A stretch of DNA of 64,000 nucleotides, from positions 1 through 64,000 of the forward strand of contig JAPZRU010000006.1 in assembly GCA_027531255.1 (NCBI GenBank), in the 5' to 3' direction. Below the pieces are notes generated by a model, which was given only the letters and a program-made list of their open reading frames with translations, had not been told where the DNA came from and did no database searches. The position numbers and the translations under genes are program-made. This DNA is from Steroidobacteraceae bacterium. GTDB taxonomy: Bacteria; Pseudomonadota; Gammaproteobacteria; Steroidobacterales; Steroidobacteraceae. Shown piece after piece: positions 30,440 through 40,290 of this stretch (its first letter is position 1; every line of letters starts with the position of its first letter).

Positions 30440-31000
30440 TCAGGCCGCCGCGGCACGCGCGGCCTGGCGCGCCTTGCGCGACCAGGTCAGCACGTAGTCG
30501 ATGCCGCTCACCACCGTGGTCACGAAGGTGAGCGCCCCGAGCAGCGTCACGAGCGGATCGGGCACGCCGCGCCACGCGGCGTCAGCGATCACGGCCAGCA
30601 CGAACGACAGCTGCAGCAGGGTGTTCAGCTTGCTGACGCGCGTCGGCCCGCCGTCGAGCCGCCCGAAACGCAGGTGGTAGGCGGTGGCACCCCCGGCGAT
30701 CACGAGGTCGCGCAGCACCGCGGCGACCATCAGCCACACGGGCGCGAGCCCGAGCACCGCCAGCGTGACGAACGCGGTCACGAGCAGCAGCTTGTCGGCG
30801 ATCGGGTCGAGGATCTTGCCGAGTTCGGACGTCCAGCCGAAGGTCTTCGCCAGCCAGCCGTCGAGGCCGTCGGAGACCGCCGCGACCGCGAACAGCGCGA
30901 GCGTCAGCGCATAGTGGCCCTGCACCAGCGTGATCGCGACCGGCGCGACCAGCACGATCCGCGCGACGCAGATCGCGTTCGGCAGCCAGCGCAGGCTCAC
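30440..31000 (-). CDS. CDP-alcohol phosphatidyltransferase, PgsA-like
   Basis: This 186-residue membrane protein has the CDP-alcohol transferase motif: Asp44, Asp47, Gly48, Ala51, Gly61, Asp65 and Asp69, with LDPIADK at 64-70 typical of phosphatidylglycerophosphate synthase. Lysine 52 replaces the usual arginine after the alanine. The size fits PgsA (182 in E. coli). Genes in this position beside hda and DUF2066 are often a second CDP-alcohol transferase, so the product could be another phospholipid; the substrate is not certain. GTG overlaps the DUF2066 stop by four bases. Confidence 0.85.
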   Translation of the reverse strand: MSLRWLPNAICVARIVLVAPVAITLVQGHYALTLALFAVAAVSDGLDGWLAKTFGWTSELGKILDPIADKLLLVTAFVTLAVLGLAPVWLMVAAVLRDLVIAGGATAYHLRFGRLDGGPTRVSKLNTLLQLSFVLAVIADAAWRGVPDPLVTLLGALTFVTTVVSGIDYVLTWSRKARQAARAAAA

Positions 31001-32022
31001 GGCCGCAGCCGGAACCGCAGCACGCCATCGGCCGCGACCGGCTCCTCCGCGACGAGGCGGCCACTCGCGCCGGCGGCGCGCGCGAGCGCGTTCACGTCCC
31101 CCTGGAAGTTCAGCCGGAAGCGCGCGACGTCCCCGCGCGCCGCTTCCAGCTGCACGTTGCGCACGTTCGGCAGTGCCTGCAGCGCCGCCGTGGCCGCGGC
31201 GTACTCCGCGAGTCCGGCGACGCCCGCGATCTCGACGCCGAGCAGGGCGATCGCCCCGCCGCCACCCGCGCCGACCGCGAACTCGGCTGCCATGCGATCC
31301 GCCAGCACGTGCAGGGCGTCGGCAGGGGCCCCCTCGCCGGTCCGGGACTCGGCGGGTTCGACCACCCGCCACGAGCCGCCCACCGACCCGACGCGGGCAG
31401 CGAGCACGCGCTCGGCGCCGTAGCGCGCGGCGAACTCGCGCAGGGCCTCGACGCGACCCGACAGCACGTGATCGGTCACCGCCTGCGCGCCGGCGGCATC
31501 GAGTGCGCCCGGCCAAGCGAGCGGCACGCCGCGGGCGAGCGCCGCGCGTTCGACGGCGCGCTTGTCCTCGGAATCGGGGCCGCCCGCGAGCACGCGCGCC
31601 GGCGGGCGATCCACGACCAGCAGCACGAGCGTGGCCGGCCGTTCGCGGCTCCACACCGGCTGCCCGGCTCGCGCCAGCGCCGCATCGACCGCGCCCTGGT
31701 CGAAGCCGACGGTGACCTGCCCTCCCGCCGCCGGCTGGAAGGTCTGCGCGAACCGCCGGGCGTCCGCGTAGACCGCCGCGAGCGCGGGGTCGGTCGCGGC
31801 GGCCCGGCGGCCCGTGACCCGCACGGCCACCTGGCGCAACGCCTCTTCCGCGGCCCGCGCCCGAGCCGCTTCGGAGACGTCGCCGGGCACGGTGGCGGAG
31901 TACAGCCACTCGACGGTGGCCGCGCGCGCGGCGCCTGGCCATGCCACGAAGGCACAGGTCGACCACGCCAGAAGCCACAGGCGGGCGAGCACTTGGACCA
32001 TCGGGGCAGTGGGGGTTCGCAT
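30997..32022 (-). CDS. DUF2066 exported protein
   Basis: This protein of about 341 residues has a signal peptide ending near AARAATVEW and a mature part matching DUF2066 (PF09839), a family found between purM and hda in gammaproteobacteria. Arg-rich and Ala-rich repeats fill the mature part, with segments [20 protein letters not shown] and [15 protein letters not shown]. Two ATG codons 21 bases apart are possible starts; the second also gives a good signal peptide. The function is unknown. It diverges from purM. Confidence 0.75.
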   Translation of the reverse strand: MRTPTAPMVQVLARLWLLAWSTCAFVAWPGAARAATVEWLYSATVPGDVSEAARARAAEEALRQVAVRVTGRRAAATDPALAAVYADARRFAQTFQPAAGGQVTVGFDQGAVDAALARAGQPVWSRERPATLVLLVVDRPPARVLAGGPDSEDKRAVERAALARGVPLAWPGALDAAGAQAVTDHVLSGRVEALREFAARYGAERVLAARVGSVGGSWRVVEPAESRTGEGAPADALHVLADRMAAEFAVGAGGGGAIALLGVEIAGVAGLAEYAAATAALQALPNVRNVQLEAARGDVARFRLNFQGDVNALARAAGASGRLVAEEPVAADGVLRFRLRP

Positions 32023-32095
32023 CGGGGTGGGCGCGTTCGACCGCAGCGGGAGCCGCGGCCCGTGCGGGCCCGGCGCGAGGGCGGGCGTCGGCGTG

Positions 32096-32101
32096 TAAAA
32101 T
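32096..32101 (+). promoter_or_regulatory. -10 box for purM
   Basis: TAAAAT matches the sigma70 -10 consensus at five of six positions and lies 41 bases before the purM ATG, in the only AT-rich spot between purM and the divergent DUF2066 gene. No good -35 is seen, and no PurR-type operator was recognised. Confidence 0.5.
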
Positions 32102-32141
32102 ACCACAGCAACGGCGCCGCCTCGGTCAGGGTCCACCAGTC

Positions 32142-33191
32142 ATGCAAGATTCCGCCGGCGCGCCGCGCCGCCCGGTTACTTACCGCGACGCCGGCGTCGA
32201 CATCGACGCCGGCGACGCCCTCGTCGAACGGATCAAGCCGCACGTAGCGCGCACGATGCGGCGCGAAGTGCTCGGCGGCCTCGGCGGCTTCGGCGCGCTC
32301 GTGCGCGTGCCGCTCGACCGCTACCGCAGGCCCGTGCTCGTGTCCGGCACCGACGGCGTCGGCACCAAGCTGCGTCTCGCGATCGACACCGGCCGCCACG
32401 ACACCATCGGCATCGACCTGGTCGCGATGTGCGTCAACGACGTGGTCGTGCAGGGCGCCGAGCCGCTGTTCTTCCTCGACTACTACGCGACGGGCAAGCT
32501 CGAGGTGCCGGTCGCGGAACGCGTCGTCGCCGGCATCGCCGCGGGCTGCGAGCAGGCCGGCTGTGCGCTGGTCGGCGGCGAGACGGCGGAGATGCCGGGC
32601 ATGTACCACGCCGGGGACTACGACCTGGCGGGCTTCTGCGTCGGCATCGTCGAGGAAGACCGCATCGTCGACGGCCGCGCCACGCGCGCGGGCGACGTCG
32701 TGCTCGGGCTCGCCTCCTCGGGGCCGCATTCGAACGGCTACTCGCTGATCCGCAAGCTGCTCGCGCTGCAGGGCGCCGGCGAGTCCACGCAGGTCGATGG
32801 GCGGCCGCTGTACGACTGGCTGCTCGCACCCACGCGCATCTACGTCAAGCCGCTGCTCGCGCTGCTCGCCGACCTGCCCGTGCGCGGCTTCGCGCACATC
32901 ACCGGCGGAGGCCTGCTCGACAACATCCCGCGCGTGATCCCGGACGGCCTCGAGGTGCGGCTCGATCGCCGCAGCTGGCGGCGCCCGGCCGTGTTCGACT
33001 GGCTGCGCGACGCTGGCAGCCTCGACGAGACCGAGATGCATCGCACCTTCAACTGCGGCATCGGCATGACCGTGATCGTCGCTCCGGAGCACGCGGACCG
33101 CGCGGCGGCCCGCCTGCGCGAACTCGGCGAGACCGTGTCGGTCATCGGCGAGGTGCGGACCGGCGGCGGCGGTGTCGTTCTCGAGGGCTGA
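32142..33191 (+). CDS. purM: Phosphoribosylformylglycinamidine cyclo-ligase
   Basis: This 349-residue enzyme (AIR synthetase) closes the imidazole ring in purine synthesis. It begins [13 protein letters not shown] and has the ATP/substrate motifs GTDGVGTKL near 70, [11 protein letters not shown] near 147 and the [13 protein letters not shown] stretch near 252. Length agrees with E. coli PurM (345). It starts the purM-purN-DUF3108 operon. Confidence 0.96.
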   Translation: MQDSAGAPRRPVTYRDAGVDIDAGDALVERIKPHVARTMRREVLGGLGGFGALVRVPLDRYRRPVLVSGTDGVGTKLRLAIDTGRHDTIGIDLVAMCVNDVVVQGAEPLFFLDYYATGKLEVPVAERVVAGIAAGCEQAGCALVGGETAEMPGMYHAGDYDLAGFCVGIVEEDRIVDGRATRAGDVVLGLASSGPHSNGYSLIRKLLALQGAGESTQVDGRPLYDWLLAPTRIYVKPLLALLADLPVRGFAHITGGGLLDNIPRVIPDGLEVRLDRRSWRRPAVFDWLRDAGSLDETEMHRTFNCGIGMTVIVAPEHADRAAARLRELGETVSVIGEVRTGGGGVVLEG

Positions 33192-33201
33192 GGCGCCCGG
33201 C

Positions 33202-33876
33202 GTGGCCTCGCGCCTGCCCGTGGCCGTGCTGCTGTCGGGACGCGGCAGCAATTTCGAGGCGCTCGCCGCGGCCGCGCCGACCGGGGGCTACGAGATCCGC
33301 GGCGTGGTCTCGGATCGCCCGGCGGCGGCCGGCCTCGAACGCGCCCGCGAACGCGGCGTCGCCGCGCACGCGCTGCCGCCCGGCCACTACCCCGATCGCG
33401 CGGCGCACGATGCCGCGCTCGCCGCCCGGATCGACGCGCTGGAGCCCGGCCTCGTGGTGCTGGCGGGCTACATGCGCATCCTGTCGCCACCTTTCGTCGC
33501 GCGCTACGCGGGCCGGCTGCTGAACATCCACCCCTCGCTGCTGCCGAAGTACCCTGGCCTGCACACGCACCGCCGGGTGCTCGAGGCCGGCGACCCGGAG
33601 CACGGCGCCACCGTGCACTTCGTCACCGACCAGCTCGACGGCGGTCCGCCGATCGCGCAGGCCCGCGTGCCGGTGCTGGCCGGCGACACGGTCGAGACGC
33701 TTTCAGCGCGGGTTCAGGGCGCCGAGCACAGGCTGTATCCCGCCGTAGTGGGCTGGTTCGCAGCCGGCCGACTCGCGTGGCGCGACGGGTGCGCGTGGCT
33801 CGACGGCCGGGTGCTGCAGGCACCGGTGCAGCTGGAGGATACGGATGAATCAGGTGGAGCGGATCGAGCGAGTTGA
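33202..33876 (+). CDS. purN: Phosphoribosylglycinamide formyltransferase
   Basis: This 224-residue enzyme transfers a formyl group from 10-formyltetrahydrofolate to GAR. It has the phosphate loop LLSGRGSNFEAL near 10-21, the catalytic NIHPSLLPKYPG (Asn and His) near 110-121 and the Asp-containing VTDQLDGGPPI near 142-152. The GTG start was chosen since GAGG lies nine bases upstream; another in-frame GTG lies 30 bases earlier inside purM. Its end overlaps the next gene by 32 bases. Confidence 0.94.
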   Translation: MASRLPVAVLLSGRGSNFEALAAAAPTGGYEIRGVVSDRPAAAGLERARERGVAAHALPPGHYPDRAAHDAALAARIDALEPGLVVLAGYMRILSPPFVARYAGRLLNIHPSLLPKYPGLHTHRRVLEAGDPEHGATVHFVTDQLDGGPPIAQARVPVLAGDTVETLSARVQGAEHRLYPAVVGWFAAGRLAWRDGCAWLDGRVLQAPVQLEDTDESGGADRAS

Positions 33877-34768
33877 AGGCGGCGTGCCGGCCGCAGGCGC
33901 GGGCGCGGGCGCGGGCGGCCTCGACGGGCGCGCGCGTGCGCCGCGCACGCTGTTTCGCGGACTCGCGGCGACGGCCCTCGGCGTCGCGATCGTCGTCGCC
34001 GCACTCGCCTCCCCCGTGCACGGCGCGCTCGCGAGTTCCACTACACCGCCCGTCGGCGCGCCGACCGCGACGCCGCCGGCCGTCGGCGTGCCCGGCACGA
34101 CCCGCGCCAACCCGCTGCGCCCGCACGTCGTGACCTACCGCGTGAACTTCAAGGGGATGGCCGGCGGCGTGCTCGTGCTGTCGCTGAAGCAGGACCCCGC
34201 GAGCGACGGCTGGATCTACGAGACGAACGCGAAGCCGAGCTTCCTGGCGCGGCTGGTCGTCAGCGCGAACTCGACCGAGCGCGGCTGGTTCGACCTGACG
34301 CCCGAGGGCGTGCGGCCGAAGCGCTACCTGCTCGAGGACGGCACGCGCGAGACGAAGCGCGACGCCGACCTGCAGTACGACTGGGGCGCCGGCCGCGTGC
34401 GCGGCTCCGCGCGTGGCGGCCCGCTGGACCTGCCCCTCGAACCGCGCACGCAGGACGCGATGTCGATCCGCGCGGCGCTGATCGCCGACCTGCAGGCCGG
34501 CCGCGAGCCCGGCACGATCCCGATGGTGGACGGTCGCGAGCTCAAGCACTTCGTCTACCGGCGCGAAGGCACCGCGAAGATCCCGACCGCGCTCGGCGAA
34601 CTCGACACGGTGATCTACACGAGCACGCGCAGGGGTGCGGACTCGCGCGCGCGGACGTGGAAGTACTGGTTCGCGCCGTCGCTCGGCTACGTGCCGGTGC
34701 GCATCGAGCAGCGCGAGGGCTCGGAGGCGCGGCTCACGTTCGCGATCCGGGAAGTCGACTGGCGGTGA
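33845..34768 (+). CDS. DUF3108 exported protein
   Basis: This 307-residue protein has a Gly/Ala-rich N-terminus, a hydrophobic segment at about 38-60 that could be a signal anchor, a Pro/Thr linker, and a DUF3108 domain (PF11306) from about 90, with VTYRVNFKGMAGG and KYWFAPSLGYVPVRIEQREG. DUF3108 genes commonly follow purN in gammaproteobacteria. A GGAGG ribosome-binding site inside purN supports this start, giving a 32-base overlap. Function is unknown. Confidence 0.85.
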   Translation: MNQVERIERVEGGVPAAGAGAGAGGLDGRARAPRTLFRGLAATALGVAIVVAALASPVHGALASSTTPPVGAPTATPPAVGVPGTTRANPLRPHVVTYRVNFKGMAGGVLVLSLKQDPASDGWIYETNAKPSFLARLVVSANSTERGWFDLTPEGVRPKRYLLEDGTRETKRDADLQYDWGAGRVRGSARGGPLDLPLEPRTQDAMSIRAALIADLQAGREPGTIPMVDGRELKHFVYRREGTAKIPTALGELDTVIYTSTRRGADSRARTWKYWFAPSLGYVPVRIEQREGSEARLTFAIREVDWR

Positions 34769-34783
34769 GGCGGCGCGCCCCGT

Positions 34784-35347
34784 TCAGGTCCTCGGCAGCG
34801 TGACGCCGGTCTGCCCCTGGTACTTGCCGCCGCGGTCCTTGTACGAGGTCTCGCAGACCTCGTCGCTCTCGAAGAACAGCATCTGCGCGACACCTTCGTT
34901 CGCATAGATCTTCGCGGGCAGCGGCGTGGTGTTCGAGAACTCGAGCGTGACGTGCCCTTCCCACTCGGGCTCCAGCGGGGTCACGTTGACGATGATCCCG
35001 CAGCGTGCGTACGTCGACTTCCCGATCGCGACCACCAGCGTGTTGCGCGGGATCCGGAAGTATTCGACGGTCCGCGCCAGCGCGAACGAGTTCGGCGGGA
35101 TGATACAGACGTCTGCGGCGACGTCGACGAAGCTCTGCGGGTCGAACGCCTTCGGGTCGACGATCGTCGAGTTGATGTTCGTGAAGATCTTGAACTCGTT
35201 CGCGCAGCGCACGTCGTAGCCGTAGCTCGAGGTGCCGTACGAGACGATCTTGCGGCCGTCGACGAAGCGGACCTGCTCCGCGTCGAACGGCTCGATCATC
35301 CCCTGCGCCGCCATGCGGCGGATCCACTTGTCCGACTTGATGCTCAT
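34784..35347 (-). CDS. dcd: dCTP deaminase
   Basis: This 187-residue trimeric enzyme deaminates dCTP to dUTP, supplying dTMP synthesis. The N-terminus [10 protein letters not shown], the SSYGYDVRC segment, the nucleotide-binding GKSTYARCG and the catalytic glutamate in [15 protein letters not shown] are intact. Size compares with E. coli Dcd (193). It lies downstream of mrp, 97 bases away, in the same direction; dcd and mrp are neighbours in many gammaproteobacteria. Confidence 0.96.
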   Translation of the reverse strand: MSIKSDKWIRRMAAQGMIEPFDAEQVRFVDGRKIVSYGTSSYGYDVRCANEFKIFTNINSTIVDPKAFDPQSFVDVAADVCIIPPNSFALARTVEYFRIPRNTLVVAIGKSTYARCGIIVNVTPLEPEWEGHVTLEFSNTTPLPAKIYANEGVAQMLFFESDEVCETSYKDRGGKYQGQTGVTLPRT

Positions 35348-35444
35348 GGCGACTCCGGCGACGGAGCCACCAGTATCGCGCAGCGCACGCCGCGGCGCGA
35401 GTGGCGCGCGCGCCGCAAACCCCTTGAAATCAGCCGCGCGCCGC

Positions 35445-36518
35445 TCAGTCGTCGCTGACCGACAGCGTCGGGAACGCGGTCGACGCGAGCCCCGTCGACA
35501 ACCGCGCGGCCGCGCGCCGCGCGATCGCGTGGTACGCCTGCGCGAGGCGCCCCTCCGGCTCCGCGACCACGGTGGGGCGCCCGCCGTCGGCCTGCTCGCG
35601 GATGCGGATGTCGAGCGGCAGCGAGCCGAGGAGCGGCACGCCGTACTGCGCGGCCATGCGCTCGCCGCCGCCGGCGCCGAACACCGGTTCCTCGTGGCCG
35701 CAGTTCGAGCACACGTGGGTCGCCATGTTCTCGACGATGCCGAGGACCGGCACCTCGACCTTCCGGAACATCTGCAGACCCTTGCGCGCGTCGAGCAGCG
35801 CGATGTCCTGCGGGGTGGTGACGACGATCGCGCCGGCGACCGGCACGCGCTGCGCGAGCGTCAGCTGCGTGTCGCCGGTGCCCGGCGGCATGTCGACGAC
35901 GAGGTAGTCTAGGTCGCCCCACCGCGTTTCGCCGAGCAGCTGCGTGAGCGCCTGCGTGACCATCGGGCCGCGCCACACCATCGGCTGCTCGGCGTCGATC
36001 AGGAAGCCGATCGACATCACCTCGACGCCGTAGTTGGCGAGCGGTTCGATGCTCTTGCCGTCGGGCGTGGTCGGCTGGCGGCCCTCGAGCCCCATCATCA
36101 GCGGCTGGCTCGGACCGTAGATGTCGGCATCGAGCAGGCCCACCTTCGCGCCCTGGGCGGCCAGCGCCAGCGCGAGGTTGGCGCTGGTAGTGGACTTGCC
36201 GACGCCACCCTTGCCCGAGGCGACCGCGATCACGTTCTTGATCGTCGGCAGCGGCTTCAGCTTGCCCTGCACCGCCTGAGGCACGATCTCGGCGCGGAGC
36301 CGCGCCCGCACCTCGCCGGACCAGCCGGCGGTGCGGAGCGCCTCGAGCAGCACGGGCTCGAGCGCCCGCTCGTGGCCGACCACCGGGAAGCCGAGCACGA
36401 CGTACACGGTCGCCGTCGTACCCTCGACCGCGACGCCGCGCACGGCTTCTCCGAGCGGCGCCCCGAGGGCGGGGTCCACGGCGGCAGCGGCGGCCGAGCG
36501 CAGGGCAGCTTCGTTCAT
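35445..36518 (-). CDS. apbC: Fe-S cluster carrier Mrp/ApbC
   Basis: This 357-residue P-loop ATPase (NUBPL/Mrp family) carries Fe-S clusters to target proteins. It has an N-terminal DUF59 (MIP18-like) domain (about 1-85), the deviant Walker [10 protein letters not shown] near 108-116, and the CxxC cluster pair in [17 protein letters not shown] near 264. Only the metG-side promoter region is unusual: mrp normally lies next to metG, but here a 5.3-kb block with a kinase and two PilT genes separates them. Confidence 0.95.
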   Translation of the reverse strand: MNEAALRSAAAAAVDPALGAPLGEAVRGVAVEGTTATVYVVLGFPVVGHERALEPVLLEALRTAGWSGEVRARLRAEIVPQAVQGKLKPLPTIKNVIAVASGKGGVGKSTTSANLALALAAQGAKVGLLDADIYGPSQPLMMGLEGRQPTTPDGKSIEPLANYGVEVMSIGFLIDAEQPMVWRGPMVTQALTQLLGETRWGDLDYLVVDMPPGTGDTQLTLAQRVPVAGAIVVTTPQDIALLDARKGLQMFRKVEVPVLGIVENMATHVCSNCGHEEPVFGAGGGERMAAQYGVPLLGSLPLDIRIREQADGGRPTVVAEPEGRLAQAYHAIARRAAARLSTGLASTAFPTLSVSDD

Positions 36519-36558
36519 GAGCGGCTATTCCGGAGCGAGTACGCGGGGCGAGCCCATC

Positions 36559-36564
36559 ATTGTA
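36559..36564 (-). promoter_or_regulatory. -10 box for mrp/apbC
   Basis: TACAAT on the minus strand matches the -10 consensus at five of six positions and lies 40 bases before the mrp ATG. It is back-to-back with the kinase-gene promoter about 50 bases away, so the 143-base gap serves both directions. Confidence 0.45.
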
Positions 36565-36613
36565 GCGGACGCGCCGGCGGCCCCGCCGCCGACCCCGGCA
36601 CGGCGCGCGCCTG

Positions 36614-36622
36614 TGGCATAAT
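36614..36622 (+). promoter_or_regulatory. Extended -10 promoter for the HEAT-kinase/pilT operon
   Basis: TG (36614-36615), one base, then CATAAT (36617-36622; five of six to consensus) forms an extended -10 element 39 bases before the TTG start. There is no recognisable -35. The same TGG-CATA arrangement precedes metG. Confidence 0.5.
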
Positions 36623-36661
36623 TTCAATTGGGGCCGTGCCGTTGCCACAGGTGTTCGAGTC

Positions 36662-39046
36662 TTGGGTTTCCTGACCGCGTTCCGGGGCGAACGGCTGCTG
36701 GCCGACATCAAGTCGGCCGGGGACCCGTCCAGCCCGCTGGCGCGCAAGGCGATCGAGAAACTCGTCGGGCTCGGTCCGAGCGCGATCCCGATGGTCCTCG
36801 AGGCGCTCGGCCAGGCGGACCGCAAGGAAACCGTCGCCTACGTCGAGGTGCTCGCTGCCCTCGCCGACCAGAAGAACCTCGCCGCCGTCGTGCGGGGCCT
36901 CGCGGACGGCAACTCGCGGACGGTCGCCGGCGTCGCGTGGGCGCTATCCACGAGCCGCAACTACGCGCCCTCCCAGTTGCTCGAGTACCTCAGGGATCCC
37001 GAGATCGCGACCTCGGCCCTCCTCGAGGTCATCGCGGCGCACAAGACCCGCATCCCGGTGCGCGAACTCGTGGCCGCCGCCTACGCGCAGGAATCCGGCG
37101 ACAAGGCGGCGCTGTTCAAGCTGATCGCGGACGTCGCCGACGAATCCGCGGTCCCGGACCTGCTGGCGCGCCTCGACGGCAAGGACGTCGCGGTGCGCAT
37201 CCACCTGATGGAGCTGCTGTCGCGCTTCCCGACCACCGAGGTCCAGCAGGCGCTGATCAACCAGCTGAAGGACTCGAGCAAGCTGGTCCGGCAGGCAGCG
37301 CTGGTGGCGCTGGCGCGGATGCCCGGGCTGCCGAGCGTGGCACCGGTCGCGAAGCTGCTCGCCGACCCCGACCTCGAGGTGCAGAACCGCGCGATCGACG
37401 TGCTGATCAAGGCGCGCGAACCCGAGACCGTGCGCTACCTGCTCCCGGTTCTGAAGGACGAGTCGGAGTACGCCCGGCGCGCCGCCGTCGAGGTGCTGAA
37501 CGAGGTCGGCGACGCCCGCTCGGTAAAGTACCTGCTGGCGGCGATCAAGGACGCGGACTGGTGGGTGCGGTCCCGCGCGGCCGACGCGCTGGGCAAGATC
37601 GGCGGTCCGAAGGTCGTCGACGCGGTGCTGCACCTCGTCCGCGACCCGGACGAGGAGATCCGTCGCTGTGCGATCGAGATCCTGAACCAGACGAAGGACG
37701 AACGCGCGATCGACTTCCTGCTCGCGGCGACGCGCGACCCCGACTGGTGGGTCAGCGAACGCGCGGTGGACGCCCTCGCGGAGATCTGGAGCCAGCGCGC
37801 CGTTCCGCGCCTCGTCGAGATGCTGAAGGGGCCCTCGCGCTCCGTGCCGGCGGCGATCCGTGCGCTCGCGAAGCTCGGCGACGCGGCGACCATCGACGTG
37901 CTCCTGCCGCAACTGGATCGCCCGGAGAAGGACATCCGCGTCGAGGCGATGAACGCGCTCGCCAGGCTCGCCGACGAACCGCGCGCCGAGCCCGTCCGCG
38001 CGCGCATCCACGCCGCCGCGCAGGCGGCGGGCGACGTGACGATCCACCAGGCGGCGAACCGCGCGCTCGAAAACCTGCAGGCGCGGTTCTCCACCACGCA
38101 GGTGCAGGCGAACCGCAAGGCGGCCGCGATGGCCCAGCCGGCGCGCACGATGCTGACCGACAACGCCGACATCAGCGCGATCGTCCGCGCCAACGAGCAG
38201 ACCCAGCGCCTCGACATCACCACGCTCAAGTCCGGCGAGGTGATCGAGGGCCGCTACCGCTTCATCGAGAAGATCGGCAAGGGCGCGTTCGGCACGGTGC
38301 TCCTGATGGAGGACACCGTGGTCGGCGAGCGGCTCGTGCTCAAGTTCCTGAACCCGACCGTCTCCCAGGACGAGGAGATGATGCAGCGGTTCGTGCACGA
38401 GCTGCGCTACAGCCGCAAGATCACGCACCGCAACGTGATCCGCATCTACGACTTCCTGTTCATCAAGGGCAACTACGCGATCTCGATGGAGTACTTCCCG
38501 AGCCACACGCTCGGCTCCGAGATCGTCAACGACGAGCCGCTCGCGGCGCCCCGCGCGGTCAAGCACGGCATCGACATCGCGACCGGCATGGCGGTCGCGC
38601 ACCAGGTCGGCATCGTGCACCGCGACCTGAAGCCCGCGAACGTGCTGATCAACGACGAAGGCCTCCTGAAGATCGTGGACTTCGGCGTCGCCGCGACGCA
38701 GCGCGAGGGCGATGCGCAGCTGACGAAGACCGGGTACGTGATCGGCTCGCCGAAGTACATGGCCCCCGAGCAGATCCTCGGCAAGCCCGTGGACCCGCGC
38801 GCGGACGTCTACAGCCTCGGCGTGATCCTCTACGAGATGCTGACCGGCGTCCCGCCGTACAGCCGGGGAGACCACATGGCGGTGATGTACCAGCACGTCC
38901 AGGGGAAGGTCAGGCCGCCGCTGGAACTCAACCCCGCACTCCCGCCCGCGCTGTCCGAACTCGTCGTCAAGGCGATGGCCGTGGACAAGCAGAAGCGCTT
39001 CCAGAGCATGGACGAGCTGCGGATCGCGCTCGAGAAGCATCTCTGA
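36662..39046 (+). CDS. HEAT-repeat and serine/threonine protein kinase fusion
   Basis: This 794-residue protein joins a long HEAT-repeat solenoid (about 10-475, with repeated helices such as DDSxxVRxxAAxAL-like units) to a C-terminal Hanks-type kinase domain (about 531-794). The kinase has a Gly-rich loop GKGAFGTV (540-546), Lys561, HRDLKPAN (653-660), DFG (673-675) and APE (701-703), so it should be active. No membrane helix is seen, hence a cytoplasmic protein. The start is TTG with an AGGTG ten bases upstream; no ATG or GTG precedes the first HEAT helices. It is followed by two pilT-type genes, suggesting a link with type IV pilus retraction or another surface function. The substrate is unknown. 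Confidence 0.9.
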   Translation: MGFLTAFRGERLLADIKSAGDPSSPLARKAIEKLVGLGPSAIPMVLEALGQADRKETVAYVEVLAALADQKNLAAVVRGLADGNSRTVAGVAWALSTSRNYAPSQLLEYLRDPEIATSALLEVIAAHKTRIPVRELVAAAYAQESGDKAALFKLIADVADESAVPDLLARLDGKDVAVRIHLMELLSRFPTTEVQQALINQLKDSSKLVRQAALVALARMPGLPSVAPVAKLLADPDLEVQNRAIDVLIKAREPETVRYLLPVLKDESEYARRAAVEVLNEVGDARSVKYLLAAIKDADWWVRSRAADALGKIGGPKVVDAVLHLVRDPDEEIRRCAIEILNQTKDERAIDFLLAATRDPDWWVSERAVDALAEIWSQRAVPRLVEMLKGPSRSVPAAIRALAKLGDAATIDVLLPQLDRPEKDIRVEAMNALARLADEPRAEPVRARIHAAAQAAGDVTIHQAANRALENLQARFSTTQVQANRKAAAMAQPARTMLTDNADISAIVRANEQTQRLDITTLKSGEVIEGRYRFIEKIGKGAFGTVLLMEDTVVGERLVLKFLNPTVSQDEEMMQRFVHELRYSRKITHRNVIRIYDFLFIKGNYAISMEYFPSHTLGSEIVNDEPLAAPRAVKHGIDIATGMAVAHQVGIVHRDLKPANVLINDEGLLKIVDFGVAATQREGDAQLTKTGYVIGSPKYMAPEQILGKPVDPRADVYSLGVILYEMLTGVPPYSRGDHMAVMYQHVQGKVRPPLELNPALPPALSELVVKAMAVDKQKRFQSMDELRIALEKHL

Positions 39047-39170
39047 GCGCCGGCCACGGCCACCCAGCGCAGCCGGGTGCATCCGCAGGCGCCTCGCGGC
39101 TTCGCCGCGCTCCGAACCGTGACGGATCCGGTGGATTCTCCCGGGATTATGTGATGTATTTCCCGCGGTC

Positions 39171-40265
39171 ATGCCGCGCATAGACGCGTTCCTGAAGCTC
39201 GGTTCCGCGCAGGGGTGCTCCGACGTGCACCTCGCCGTCGGCGTGCCCCCGATGCTCAGGATGAACGGCGACCTGATGCCGATCCGCTTCCGCAACCTCG
39301 GGGACTCGGAACTCGAGAGCTACGTCACCGAGATCCTCACGACGTCGCAGGTAGAGCACTTCAGGGGCGGCCACGACCTCGACTTCTCCTACGTCTCCGA
39401 GGATGGCGGCCGCTTCCGCGTGAACGTGTTCCGCAAGGACACGGGCGTCGGCGCCGTGTTCCGCGCGATCCCCTCGAGCGTGCCGACGCTCGCGAGCCTC
39501 AACCTGCCGCCGATCGTCACGAAGCTCCTCGACCACCACCAGGGGATGATCCTCGTGACCGGCGCCACCGGCACGGGCAAGTCGACGACGCTCGCGGCGA
39601 TGATCAACGAGCTGAACCAGACGCGCCGGCTCAACATCATCAGCCTGGAGGACCCGATCGAGTTCGTGCACCGGAGCAAGGAGGCGCAGATCATCCAGCG
39701 CGAGCTCGACACTCACCTGCCCTCGTTCGCCGAGGGCGTGCGCGCCGCGATGCGCGAGGACCCAGACGTCATCCTGGTCGGCGAGATGCGCGACGCCGAC
39801 ACGATCCGCATGGCGATGACCGCGGCGGAGACCGGCCACCTCGTCCTCGGCACGCTGCACACCACGAGCGCGGTCAAGACCATCGACCGCATCATCGACG
39901 CTCTGCCGATCGAGGAACGCGAGCAGACCAAGAGCTTCCTGTCGCAGAGCCTGATCGCGGTCGTCACGCAGATCCTCGTCAAGCGCGCCGACAGCCGGAG
40001 CCGCAAGGCGATCTGCGAGGTGATGGTCGTCAACCGCGCGATCGGCAAGCTGATCCAGACCGACCAGACGCACCAGGTGCCCGCGCAGCTGCAGACCGGC
40101 CGCGAGCTCGGCATGCAGCTGATGGACCAGGCGCTGCTGGCCGGCATCCAGGCCAAGGAGCTCGACCCGGACGACGCGTACAACTACGCGACCGACCGCA
40201 AGCTGTTCCAGCGCTTCGTCACGGACACGAGCCAGCTGCCCAAGCTGGACCTCGCGAGCGGCTGA
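39171..40265 (+). CDS. pilT: PilT-family retraction ATPase (first copy)
   Basis: This 364-residue hexameric secretion-type ATPase resembles PilT, which depolymerises type IV pili. It has Walker A GATGTGKST (131-139), Asp box SLEDPIE, Walker B PDVILVGEMRD (198-208) and a complete His box with His223 and His230 (TGHLVLGTLHT). The C-terminal retraction motif AIRNLIR of classical PilT is degenerate here (AIGKLIQ, 290-296). It follows the kinase gene by 124 bases, a stretch that includes a small CGCGGC/GCCGCG hairpin. It could be a PilT paralogue or PilU-like accessory motor rather than the main motor. Confidence 0.88.
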   Translation: MPRIDAFLKLGSAQGCSDVHLAVGVPPMLRMNGDLMPIRFRNLGDSELESYVTEILTTSQVEHFRGGHDLDFSYVSEDGGRFRVNVFRKDTGVGAVFRAIPSSVPTLASLNLPPIVTKLLDHHQGMILVTGATGTGKSTTLAAMINELNQTRRLNIISLEDPIEFVHRSKEAQIIQRELDTHLPSFAEGVRAAMREDPDVILVGEMRDADTIRMAMTAAETGHLVLGTLHTTSAVKTIDRIIDALPIEEREQTKSFLSQSLIAVVTQILVKRADSRSRKAICEVMVVNRAIGKLIQTDQTHQVPAQLQTGRELGMQLMDQALLAGIQAKELDPDDAYNYATDRKLFQRFVTDTSQLPKLDLASG

Positions 40266-40290
40266 GCGCCGCCCGCACTCCGAGCCCGCC

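Noticed and set aside
36651-36661. GTTCGAGTC, which resembles a tRNA T-loop.
   Set aside because: The flanks do not form a T stem, there is no acceptor stem or CCA, and the site lies directly before the kinase start.
36944-39295. A 783-codon open frame opposite the HEAT-kinase gene.
   Set aside because: Composition is that of an antisense shadow, and the kinase motifs on the plus strand are complete.
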